This document shows, piece after piece, positions 16,950 to 24,318 of a stretch of 64,000 nt of DNA (position 1 is the first letter of the stretch; every line of letters begins with the position of its first letter). The position numbers were made by a program, and so were the translations under genes. The notes beneath the pieces were generated by a model. That model was not told the DNA's origin, made no database searches, and saw only the letters and a list, made by a program, of their open reading frames with translations. Source of the DNA: Ruminococcus sp. (lineage in GTDB: Bacteria; Bacillota; Clostridia; Oscillospirales; Ruminococcaceae); the NCBI GenBank assembly GCA_017450925.1, contig JAFSSS010000019.1, positions 1 to 64,000 on the forward strand, written 5' to 3'.

Positions 16950-17609
16950 TTACCTGCTGTTTTCCTCGTCCAGCTCCTCGCGCCAGGAAACGTCCATTGC
17001 CGGGGCGCAGCGGTTCATGGAGACTGCGGAGCCGACGGCTCTGAACAGCATTGCCGTGCCCTTTTTCGAGGGCTTGTAGTTCACGGCTCTCTCCCGGCTG
17101 ATGCCTATATCCTCCGCGGCGGCTGCGGCGTCGATATTGGCGCCGAGGAAGATGAACTCCCAGCCGGCCTCCTGCTGTCGGCTGATAAGCTTTTTCACCT
17201 TGGCGGCGTTATACTTGCGTGAGGCGTTCTCCATGCCGTCGGTGGTGATGACGAAGAGGGTCTTGTCGGGAATGTCCTCGCTGCGGGCGTACCTGTGGAT
17301 CTTCATGATATGCTCGACGGTCTCGCCGACGGCGTCATAAAGAGCGGTACAGCCCATGGGCTCGTAGTCCTCGCGGGTAAGCTCGCCGATCTTCTCCAGC
17401 GGCACGCGGTCGTGAACGGTCGAGGCCTCGTCCGAGAACATGACGGTGGTGACATAGGCCTCGCCCTCGGTATCGCGCTGCTTGGCGATCATTGTGTTGA
17501 AGCCGCCGACAGTGTCATCTCTCAAGGGCGACATAGAGCCGCTGGCATCAAGGATGAAAACCAGCTCTGTAACGTTTGCGGCCTTTGCAGTCTCGTTTGT
17601 TTTTTTCAT
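16950..17609 (-). CDS. von Willebrand factor A domain protein
   Basis: 219 residues, nearly all one vWA domain. The MIDAS metal site is complete: DASGSMSPL (residues 20-28), a Thr in EPMGCTALYDAV, and VITTDGMENASRKY. There is no signal peptide, so it is probably cytosolic. Similar stand-alone vWA proteins are often found near tellurium-resistance or phage-like genes, but nothing of that sort is here. The role is unknown. GGAGG lies before the ATG, and an extended -10 (TGaTATACT on the minus strand near 17668-17676) is a possible promoter without a good -35. Confidence 0.85.
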   Translation of the reverse strand: MKKTNETAKAANVTELVFILDASGSMSPLRDDTVGGFNTMIAKQRDTEGEAYVTTVMFSDEASTVHDRVPLEKIGELTREDYEPMGCTALYDAVGETVEHIMKIHRYARSEDIPDKTLFVITTDGMENASRKYNAAKVKKLISRQQEAGWEFIFLGANIDAAAAAEDIGISRERAVNYKPSKKGTAMLFRAVGSAVSMNRCAPAMDVSWREELDEENSR

Positions 17610-17721
17610 AGTGATTACCTCCTGTTTTGTCTGCGGGGGGCTGCCCCTTTGTTTTCCTTACAGCTACAGTATATCACACCGCCCGGGCGAAGGGGTCGCT
17701 TTGAAAGCGACATTTTTTAGG

Positions 17722-17750
17722 TTGACCGCCGGCGCAGCTTGTGATATAAT
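17722..17750 (+). promoter_or_regulatory. Sigma-A promoter of the C39-like gene
   Basis: TTGACC (17722-17727), 17 bp, TATAAT (17745-17750). It implies a short leader and supports the TTG start at 17773. Confidence 0.8.
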
Positions 17751-17772
17751 CATTGAAAAGGGGGAGAGACAC

Positions 17773-18129
17773 TTGGATATCACATACATAAGAGAGCCCA
17801 CCGACCTCCAGTGCGGACAGGCCGTGCTGGCAATGGTGCTGGGAAGGACGGTGGAGGAGATAACAGCCTTTCTCGGCAATGACCGTGAGACCGACCTGCG
17901 TGAGATGAAGTCCGCTCTGCGGCATTTCGGCGCGGAGATATCTGACGAGCGCCGGCAGGTCTCTTCAAGGGAGGAGCTGCCGAAGTGCTGTCTGCTGAGC
18001 CTTGAAACTCCCCGCTGCTGGCACTGGTCGCTTTACTGCGAAGGGGTGTTCTATGACCCGGAGCATGGGGTCATGTCCGACTTTCCCGAATGTGCCCGCA
18101 AGTATTACTGGGAGATACTGATGAAATAA
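17773..18129 (+). CDS. Small C39-like cysteine peptidase-fold protein
   Basis: 118 residues starting at TTG 17773, after GGGGGAGAG; longer in-frame starts would lie upstream of the promoter. DLQCGQAVLAMVLGRTVEEI matches the Q-x-C-G start of C39 peptidases (C14). WHWSLYCEGVFYDPEHG gives the His (H84) and Asp (D95) of a papain-like triad. It is much shorter than a C39 exporter and lacks membrane helices. It could process a small peptide or be an inactive fold; no substrate is evident. It lies between a vWA gene and the lar cluster, with its own promoter. Confidence 0.75.
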   Translation: MDITYIREPTDLQCGQAVLAMVLGRTVEEITAFLGNDRETDLREMKSALRHFGAEISDERRQVSSREELPKCCLLSLETPRCWHWSLYCEGVFYDPEHGVMSDFPECARKYYWEILMK

Positions 18130-18142
18130 TACCGGACGGCTA

Positions 18143-18171
18143 TTGATTTATGAATGTATTTATGGTATAAT
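18143..18171 (+). promoter_or_regulatory. Sigma-A promoter of the lar cluster
   Basis: TTGATT (18143-18148), 17 bp, TATAAT (18166-18171). The expected transcript start (about 18178) excludes the ATG at 18177 as the larE start. Confidence 0.75.
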
Positions 18172-18203
18172 ATTCCATGAAGGAAACCGAAAGGAGCAGC
18201 AGG

Positions 18204-19004
18204 ATGTACGAGGATAAATATTCAGCCCTTATATCGTCGCTGAAGGCTCTCGGGAGCGCTGCCGCCGCCTTTTCCGGCGGGGTGGATTCCACACTGCTCC
18301 TGTATGCCGCCCGGGAGGCTCTCGGGGACAGAGCCGCCGCCGTTACCGCCCTTACTCCCGCCTTTCCGGCGGAGGAGGCAGAGGAGGCCGCGGCGCTGTG
18401 CAAACGCCTCGGCGTAAGACAGCTCACCGTGTCGTTTGGCATCGGCGATATACCGCGGTTTGCGGAAAATCCCCCGGACAGATGCTATCACTGCAAGAAA
18501 GCGCTGTTCGCGGGGCTCAAGGCCGCCGCCCTCCGGGAGGGCTTCATGCAGCTTGCCGAGGGCTCCAACACCGACGACGCGGGCGATTACCGTCCCGGCG
18601 CAAGGGCGGTCGCGGAGCTGGGCGTCATAAGCCCGCTGAAGGCGGCAGGGCTTTCAAAGGCCGAGGTAAGGCAGCTCTCAAAGCAGCTGGGGCTGCCCAC
18701 ATGGGATAAGCCCTCCTATGCCTGTCTTGCCACACGCATCCCCTACGGCGACAGGATAACCGAGGAAAGGCTCCTTACGGTGGGCAAAGCGGAGCAGCTG
18801 CTCCACCGGCTGGGCTTTCTGCGGTCAAGAGTGCGGCTCCACGGGCAGACCGCACGCATCGAGATCATGCCCGGGCAGTTTGAGGAAATTATGCAGCCGG
18901 AGGTGCGGGAAAGCATCGTCGCCGGGTTAAAGGCGCTGGGGCTTGCCTATGTCAGCCTTGATCTGACAGGCTACCGCACCGGCAGCATGAATGAAATTTT
19001 ATAA
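18204..19004 (+). CDS. larE: ATP-dependent sacrificial sulfur transferase LarE
   Basis: 266 residues. Adds sulfur to the pyridinium bis-carboxylate intermediate of the nickel-pincer nucleotide (NPN) cofactor. The PP-loop AFSGGVDST (S24-S29) binds ATP. CYHCKKALF and EGSNTDDAGDYRPG are family motifs. C174 in SYACLATRIPYG sits where the sacrificial Cys of the L. plantarum enzyme lies (C176). The start is the ATG at 18204, with AAGGAG 7 nt upstream. It leads an apparent five-to-six-gene unit with larB and larC. Confidence 0.9.
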   Translation: MYEDKYSALISSLKALGSAAAAFSGGVDSTLLLYAAREALGDRAAAVTALTPAFPAEEAEEAAALCKRLGVRQLTVSFGIGDIPRFAENPPDRCYHCKKALFAGLKAAALREGFMQLAEGSNTDDAGDYRPGARAVAELGVISPLKAAGLSKAEVRQLSKQLGLPTWDKPSYACLATRIPYGDRITEERLLTVGKAEQLLHRLGFLRSRVRLHGQTARIEIMPGQFEEIMQPEVRESIVAGLKALGLAYVSLDLTGYRTGSMNEIL

Positions 19005-19018
19005 ACGGAGGTATTGTT

Positions 19019-19426
19019 ATGGCTTGCTTTATCGCACCCGCAGCCGAGGCTGTTGTCACCACTGTCATCACCAAAAGGCTCGAGAAAAAGGAAAAGGCTG
19101 CCGAGGCCGCAGCCGGCAGCGAGAACACCGAGGCTAAAAGGCTTAGGTTCTCGGACAAGCTGAAATGGCTCAACCGTATGCTCTGGGGCGGCTCTGCTCT
19201 GCTGGCCTTCGAGCATATCTGGCACGGCGAGATCGTGCCCTGGTTCCCGTTTCTGACAAGGGCTGCCGACGCATCCGACAGAGCAGAGATGCTCACCGAG
19301 ATCGCCACCAACGGCATTGCGATGTCGCTGCTCATAACGCTTGTTTGGGGGATCATGGTGGCTGTCACGGGCAGGCTCGAAAAATCCCCCGCGCCGGAGG
19401 AAACGGAAGAGGAGGCGCTGTCATGA
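19019..19426 (+). CDS. Membrane protein in the lar cluster, first of a pair
   Basis: 135 residues. A short hydrophobic N-terminus (MACFIAPAAEAVVTTVIT), a Lys/Glu/Ala linker, and two membrane helices (about 60-80 and 100-120). I recognise no named domain. Between larE and larB, 14 bp after larE; its stop overlaps the next start (ATGA). Position suggests a link to nickel or cofactor handling, but no metal-binding cluster is visible in it. Confidence 0.75.
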   Translation: MACFIAPAAEAVVTTVITKRLEKKEKAAEAAAGSENTEAKRLRFSDKLKWLNRMLWGGSALLAFEHIWHGEIVPWFPFLTRAADASDRAEMLTEIATNGIAMSLLITLVWGIMVAVTGRLEKSPAPEETEEEALS

Positions 19427-19737
19427 CGCTGCTGATAACTCTGCTTTCGGCGATAGCAGTCACTCTTGTGTGGTATCTGAACGGCAAGGCACGCAGGCTG
19501 GGCATAGGTACTCTCTGCCTTGCCTTTTGGGGCGCATCGCTGATGTGGCTCGTTGACGCTGTGGCTGAATATATCCGCGAGGGCGAGAATTATTTCAAGC
19601 CCGCGGGAGCGGATATGCTCAACGACGCTTTCCTCGGGCTGGCTGTAGTGGCACTGGGACTGGCGGCATGGGTGATCTCCGTTATCGTAAGAGACCCCGA
19701 CGGCGTTGTGCGCAGAAGGCTGAAGCGGCATGAATGA
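19423..19737 (+). CDS. Membrane protein in the lar cluster, second of a pair
   Basis: 104 residues starting MTLLITLLSAIAVTLVWYLNG, with three likely membrane helices and a basic end (VRRRLKRHE). It overlaps the previous gene by 4 nt and larB by 8 nt, so all are translationally coupled. With its partner it may form a small membrane complex. Family not recognised. Confidence 0.75.
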   Translation: MTLLITLLSAIAVTLVWYLNGKARRLGIGTLCLAFWGASLMWLVDAVAEYIREGENYFKPAGADMLNDAFLGLAVVALGLAAWVISVIVRDPDGVVRRRLKRHE

Positions 19738-20488
19738 TATGAACCTGTATGACCTTCTGCGAAAGGTGTCGGAGCGTGAGATATCCCCGGAGGAGGCGGC
19801 GTTGCAGCTGAAAAAAGCCCCCTTTGAGGAGCTGGGCTTCGCCAAGACCGACACCCACCGGGCGCTTCGTCAAGGCTGGCCGGAGGTCATCTACGGCGAG
19901 GGCAAGACTGCGGAGCAGATAAAGGGGATATGCGGCTCGCTTATCGGCAGCGGTCAGCAGAGAGTGCTGATAACCCGGCTGTCGGAGGAAAAGGCTGCGG
20001 CTGTGGGAGCGGCTTTCCCGCTGGAATACAGCTCCGCCGGCAGGATAGCGCTTATCGGAGAGCGCCCCGTCCCGGACGGCATCGGAAGGATAGTCATCGC
20101 CGCCGCCGGCACCAGCGACATCCCGGTGGCCGAGGAGGCGGCCTTTACCGCCGAGGCTCTCGGCAGCGAGACCGTCAGACTCTACGACGTGGGCGTGGCA
20201 GGACTGCACCGTCTGCTTTCGCATATGGACGAGATAATGACCGCCGGCGTGATAATCGCTGTTGCGGGAATGGAGGGCGCCCTTGCCAGCGTCATCGGCG
20301 GGCTGGCGGACTGCCCTGTTATCGCTGTGCCCACAAGCGTAGGGTACGGCGCCTCCTTTGGGGGGCTTTCGGCGCTGCTTGCTATGCTCAACTCCTGCGC
20401 CAGCGGGGTGAGCGTCGTGAACATCGACAACGGCTTCGGTGCCGCCTATCAGGCAAATATGATAAACCACATGGGAGGAAGAAAATGA
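19730..20488 (+). CDS. larB: Nickel-pincer cofactor carboxylase/hydrolase LarB
   Basis: 252 residues. LarB carboxylates nicotinic acid adenine dinucleotide at C5 and cleaves it, the first step to the NPN cofactor. The C-terminal part resembles PurE: AAAGTSDIPVAEEA, YDVGVAGLHRLL, VAGMEGALASVIGG and VPTSVGYGASFGG are all present. It overlaps the gene before it and gives an ATGA overlap with larC. Confidence 0.92.
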   Translation: MNDMNLYDLLRKVSEREISPEEAALQLKKAPFEELGFAKTDTHRALRQGWPEVIYGEGKTAEQIKGICGSLIGSGQQRVLITRLSEEKAAAVGAAFPLEYSSAGRIALIGERPVPDGIGRIVIAAAGTSDIPVAEEAAFTAEALGSETVRLYDVGVAGLHRLLSHMDEIMTAGVIIAVAGMEGALASVIGGLADCPVIAVPTSVGYGASFGGLSALLAMLNSCASGVSVVNIDNGFGAAYQANMINHMGGRK

Positions 20489-21729
20489 AAACTCTCTACC
20501 TTGAATGCAATATGGGTGCCGCGGGAGATATGCTGACGGCTGCCCTGCTTGACCTCACAGACCGGGAGGCCTTCCTTGCGAAGATGAACTCCCTCGGCCT
20601 GCCGGAAACGGAGATAAGCGCCGCAGCCGCCTCAAGCTGCGGCATAGACGGCCTTCGGGTGAGCGTCCGCGTTCACGGCGAGGAGGAGGAGAGCCATGAT
20701 GTACACGGGCATCACCACCACGAGCATGAACACGGGCATCATCACCACGAGCATGAACATGAACATGAACACGAGCATGAGCATCACCGCCACTCCCACA
20801 CCTCGATGCATGATATCGAGCAGCTGATAAACGGCCTTGACCTGTCGGACAGGGTGAAGTCGGACGCGCTGGCGGTCTACGGGCTTATCGCCGAGGCCGA
20901 GAGCCACGCCCACGGCCGGCCTGTCAGCGAGATACACTTCCACGAGGTGGGGACTATGGACGCAGTGGCGGACATCGTGGGTGTCTGCCTGCTTATGGAA
21001 ACGCTGGCTCCCGAAAGGGTCATCGCTTCGCCGGTGAACACCGGCAGCGGACAGGTTCGCTGCGCCCACGGCATACTGCCGGTGCCGGCTCCTGCCACGG
21101 AATACATCCTGCGGGGAGTGCCGGCCTACAGCAGCGGCATTCAGGGGGAGCTTTGCACTCCCACCGGCGCGGCACTGCTCAGGCATTTTGCCGGCAGCTT
21201 CGGCCCGATGCCGGTCATGAAGACGGAAAGGACCGGCTGCGGTCTCGGGAAAAAGGAGTTTGAACAGCTTAACTGCATCAGAGCCTTCCTCGGCGAGAGC
21301 GGCAGCGGCAGCGACACCGTCATCGAGCTTAAATGCGACCTTGACGACATGACCCCGGAGGACATCGGCTTTGCCTGCGATAAGCTTTTTGCCGCGGGTG
21401 CGCTGGAGGTGTTCACCGCTCCCATATACATGAAAAAGAACCGCCCCGGCGTGCTGCTGACAGTGCTTTGCCGTGAGGCGGAGCGGGACAGGCTCGCCGG
21501 GGAGATATTCCGGCTGACCTCCACCATAGGCATCAGACAGACCCTTTGCGAAAGGCTCGTCCTCGACAGAAGGGAGACTGTCCGTCAGACGCAGTACGGC
21601 GAGGTGCGGGTCAAGGAGGTCAGCGGCTATGGCGTTTCAAGGTGCAAGCCGGAGGCTGACGACATCGCCCGCATAGCAAAGGAGCAGGGCGCATCCCCTG
21701 CGGAAATACGCAAAAAACTCGGCTTATGA
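20485..21729 (+). CDS. larC: Nickel insertion protein LarC, single ORF with His-rich tract
   Basis: 414 residues. Inserts nickel into the pincer cofactor, consuming CTP. LarC motifs: ECNMGAAGDMLTAAL, EIHFHEVGTMDAVADIVG, SPVNTGSGQVRCAHGILPVPAPAT, CDLDDMTPEDIGFACDKL, MKKNRPGVLLTVLC. In L. plantarum the protein is split in two and joined by a programmed frameshift; here it is one uninterrupted frame. Residues 71-109 hold 22 His in 39 positions, alternating with Glu, a likely nickel-binding or storage segment. The start is ATG 20485, overlapping larB. larA is not in the window, so the client enzyme is elsewhere. Confidence 0.92.
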   Translation: MKTLYLECNMGAAGDMLTAALLDLTDREAFLAKMNSLGLPETEISAAAASSCGIDGLRVSVRVHGEEEESHDVHGHHHHEHEHGHHHHEHEHEHEHEHEHHRHSHTSMHDIEQLINGLDLSDRVKSDALAVYGLIAEAESHAHGRPVSEIHFHEVGTMDAVADIVGVCLLMETLAPERVIASPVNTGSGQVRCAHGILPVPAPATEYILRGVPAYSSGIQGELCTPTGAALLRHFAGSFGPMPVMKTERTGCGLGKKEFEQLNCIRAFLGESGSGSDTVIELKCDLDDMTPEDIGFACDKLFAAGALEVFTAPIYMKKNRPGVLLTVLCREAERDRLAGEIFRLTSTIGIRQTLCERLVLDRRETVRQTQYGEVRVKEVSGYGVSRCKPEADDIARIAKEQGASPAEIRKKLGL

Positions 21730-21752
21730 CCTCTTACGGAAAGGAATGACCT

Positions 21753-22850
21753 ATGGGAATGTGGCGGCTTATCTTCGGCTCGATGATCGTACTGTCGGTG
21801 CTGGGGATACTCTATCTCGGCATTGCGATAGCAAGGTTCGGGGGCATCAAAAGGCTCTCGCGGGGCAAAAGGCTTATCGGCGTTCTGATATCCTTGGGCA
21901 TCACGGGGGCGCTGTTTCTGATCTTCAAGCTTACCATGTCCACCGTCAACGCGGTGATGATAATCCTTCATGCGGTGCTGTTCTTCCTGCTCTTCGGGCT
22001 TGTATTCAGAATAGCCAAAAGGGTGAGGAAAAAGGAGACCCGGCACTACTGGCAGGGCTGGCTGGCTATTGGCGTTACGGCGGTGTATCTGTCGGCGGGC
22101 TGGTTTCTCTGTCATCACGTCTGGCGGACGGACTACAGCCTTTCCACGCAGAAGCAGATAGGACAGCTCAAGGCGGCGCTTATCGCCGACAGCCACATCG
22201 GCGCTACCTTTGACGGCGAGGGCTTTGCAGAGCATATCAAGACCATAGCGGAGCAGTCGCCGGATATCCTGTTCATCGCAGGGGATTTCGTGGACAGCGG
22301 CTCAAAGCCGGAGGACGTGAAACGCGCCTGCGAAGCTCTCGGAGAGCTTGATCTGAAATACGGCATCTGGTACTGCTACGGCAACCACGACGACAGCTAC
22401 TCCCGGGGGAAGGACACCTCTCTTGAAACGCTCCTAACCGACAACGGCATACACATCCTCTCCGACAGCGCCCAGCTTATAGACGACAGGTTCTATGTCA
22501 TCGGCCGCCGGGACAAATCCCAAAAGGGCCGCCGGGAGCTGAAGGAGCTTATCTCCGGGCTGGACACAAGCAAATACATGATCGTCCTTGACCACCAGCC
22601 TGCCGATTACGATGCCGAGGCCGCCGCCGGTGCCGACCTTGTCCTTTCCGGCCACACCCACGGCGGACAGCTTATCCCCGCCACCTTTGTGGGAGAGTGG
22701 CTCGGCATGAACGACAACACCTACGGCTATGAACGCCGCAGCGATACCGATTTCATCGTCACCTCCGGCATCGCCGACTGGGAGATCAAGTTCAAGACCG
22801 GCACAAAATCGGAATACGTCATAATAGAGATCGGAAGCGCTGTCGCTTAG
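21753..22850 (+). CDS. Membrane-anchored metallophosphoesterase
   Basis: 365 residues. About four membrane helices in residues 1-125, then a calcineurin-like phosphoesterase domain with the full metal set: ADSHIG, GDFVDSG, CYGNHDDS, DHQPADY and GHTHGGQ. It resembles the YkuE/YaeI group, some of which act on lipids or cell-wall precursors; the substrate is not predictable. It follows larC by 23 bp and is probably cotranscribed. The stop codon TAG lies on the edge of a palindromic repeat element. Confidence 0.85.
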   Translation: MGMWRLIFGSMIVLSVLGILYLGIAIARFGGIKRLSRGKRLIGVLISLGITGALFLIFKLTMSTVNAVMIILHAVLFFLLFGLVFRIAKRVRKKETRHYWQGWLAIGVTAVYLSAGWFLCHHVWRTDYSLSTQKQIGQLKAALIADSHIGATFDGEGFAEHIKTIAEQSPDILFIAGDFVDSGSKPEDVKRACEALGELDLKYGIWYCYGNHDDSYSRGKDTSLETLLTDNGIHILSDSAQLIDDRFYVIGRRDKSQKGRRELKELISGLDTSKYMIVLDHQPADYDAEAAAGADLVLSGHTHGGQLIPATFVGEWLGMNDNTYGYERRSDTDFIVTSGIADWEIKFKTGTKSEYVIIEIGSAVA

Positions 22851-22980
22851 TGAATAAAGAATAAAGAATAGTGAATAATCAAGGTATCGCCTCCGGCGAT
22901 GATCTTTGAGATCTGTCCGCAAAGCGGACACCTTAATTATTCACTATTCTTTATTCTCTATTCTTTATTCTTTATTCACT
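22850..22980. repeat. Palindromic repeat element, copy 1
   Basis: 131 bp with inverted ends (AGTGAATAAAGAATAAAGAA against its complement at the right end) around a 55-bp core at 22880-22934. The core has two short hairpins, ATCGCC-GGCGAT and GTCCGC-GCGGAC, bracketed by AAGGT/ACCTT. It lies exactly between two converging genes, and its terminal AGTGAATAA overlaps both stop codons. The orientation of the core is opposite to copies 2 and 3. Confidence 0.88.
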
Positions 22981-24075
22981 TGGCGACAGCGTTTCCGCCC
23001 ACTCCAGAAGCCTTTGCCGCGCCTTGGGGATGTCGTCGCAGTAGATGCTCATGACCTCCACCACCTCGGCACCGGGGGCCTGCGACCGGATGTCCTCGGT
23101 GCTGGAGGAGAAGCCGGAGCTGCCCTGTGTGGCGATAAGATAGACCGTCTTGCCGGTGAAGTCGTTCCCTTCAAGGAAGGTGGAGACCGCCGGCGGCACC
23201 GTCCCCCACCAAAGAGGATAGATCAGTATGATGCTGTCATAGCCGGAGATATCTATGGGCTCGATGCCCGGGCGGGCATCCGCACGGATCTCGTCTATCG
23301 CCTCGCTCACAGTCGCCCCGTAGGAGGAGGAGTATTTCTTCCCCGTGAGGGTCACGGCTCTTTTCTCGCAGCCGGTGATGTCCTCCAGCATATCCGCAAG
23401 GAGCTGGTCGCTGCCCATGAGCCTGCCGTCTGCCAGCAGCAGCGATGCGCCGGAGACCGCATCCACCTCCGGCTCAAAGTCCGTGTTGCCAAGGCGGGTG
23501 AAATACACGATAAGCGGCTTCGGGCTGCTCAACTCTGCCCTTTCGCCGTGAACGGCCTCGCTGTAATCCACCTCAACGGTGCGGAAATGGCGGTTGATGT
23601 AAGGCACGCCGTAAAGCGCCGCCGCCGCACAGGCCAGCGCCGCCAAAACGGTAAGCACTGCCGCCCGTTTCTTCCTTTTGGTGCGGATGTAAAAATGCAT
23701 CCCCCCGTGGAGCGCCGACAGCGAAAGGGTCGAGGCAGCCAGATAGCGGTGCAGATCGGCGCTCCCCATGACCTTGAACCAAGGGAATATCATCCTTGAA
23801 ACGCCCATGCTGCTAAGCATCATCATGACGATGCTCAAAAACAGCAGACAGGTGATGACCGCCGAAAGCTTCTGCGGACGCGAGGCGTTTTTCAGCTTGC
23901 CGGTGAACAGCGCCTTTATCCATTTGCGCTTTATTATCATGTGTATCACAAGGCAGACGAAAAACGTGATGCCCAGTATCTCGTGCAGAGTATTGCCGGT
24001 AAAGACATACATCAGCTGTGCCAGCATAAGACCGTACATCAGTATGTCAACAGCTATGCCGATCCTTTTGGTCAT
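22972..24075 (-). CDS. DUF4405 membrane domain fused to flavodoxin
   Basis: 367 residues. The N-terminal half (about 1-160) has four or five membrane helices with paired His (HEILGITFFVCLVIHMIIKRKW, LHRYLAASTLSLSALHGGMH), as in DUF4405 cytochrome-b-like proteins. The C-terminal half (about 185-360) is a flavodoxin: PLIVYFTRLGNTDF, YDSIILIYPLWWGTVPPAVSTFLE, YLIATQGSSGFSSSTEDI. A membrane electron carrier is likely; the heme is inferred from the His residues. The last two residues and the stop (Ser-Glu-TAA) come from the end of the repeat element. The start is ATG 24075, after a GAAAGGGTGG box. Confidence 0.83.
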   Translation of the reverse strand: MTKRIGIAVDILMYGLMLAQLMYVFTGNTLHEILGITFFVCLVIHMIIKRKWIKALFTGKLKNASRPQKLSAVITCLLFLSIVMMMLSSMGVSRMIFPWFKVMGSADLHRYLAASTLSLSALHGGMHFYIRTKRKKRAAVLTVLAALACAAAALYGVPYINRHFRTVEVDYSEAVHGERAELSSPKPLIVYFTRLGNTDFEPEVDAVSGASLLLADGRLMGSDQLLADMLEDITGCEKRAVTLTGKKYSSSYGATVSEAIDEIRADARPGIEPIDISGYDSIILIYPLWWGTVPPAVSTFLEGNDFTGKTVYLIATQGSSGFSSSTEDIRSQAPGAEVVEVMSIYCDDIPKARQRLLEWAETLSPSE

Positions 24076-24104
24076 AGTACCACCCTTTCCTTTCCGATAC
24101 CTGC

Positions 24105-24133
24105 ATTATACCACATCACGGCGGATTTTGCAA
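24105..24133 (-). promoter_or_regulatory. Sigma-A promoter of the DUF4405-flavodoxin gene
   Basis: Minus strand TTGCAA (24128-24133), 17 bp, TATAAT (24105-24110). Confidence 0.75.
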
Positions 24134-24140
24134 TGCTTAT

Positions 24141-24171
24141 CAAAGCACAATGAATTGTGCATTGTGCTTTG
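24141..24171. repeat. Inverted repeat in a divergent promoter region
   Basis: CAAAGCACAAT (24141-24151) and ATTGTGCTTTG (24161-24171) are a perfect 11-bp inverted repeat, with a third ATTGTGC unit nested inside (24154-24160). It starts 8 bp from the -35 box of the minus-strand gene and lies upstream of the plus-strand binding-protein promoter. It could be an operator or only a hairpin. Confidence 0.55.
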
Positions 24172-24249
24172 CATCTGCTCGCGCTCTGACCGTTTATTTG
24201 TTAAAACCCCGAAAGTACGGACTTTTGTTAAAAATTTAACTCTGACCCC

Positions 24250-24278
24250 TTGCAATTACAAAAAAAGTGGTTTATAAT
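24250..24278 (+). promoter_or_regulatory. Sigma-A promoter of the ABC binding-protein operon
   Basis: TTGCAA (24250-24255), 17 bp, TATAAT (24273-24278). Confidence 0.75.
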
Positions 24279-24318
24279 AGTATAGTAAAAAATAACCGCG
24301 AGAAAGGAATAATGAAAA

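Noticed and set aside
17693..17718. GTCGCT/AGCGAC hairpin with a T-run
   Set aside because: It looks like a plus-strand terminator, but no plus-strand gene lies upstream and it precedes the C39-like promoter.
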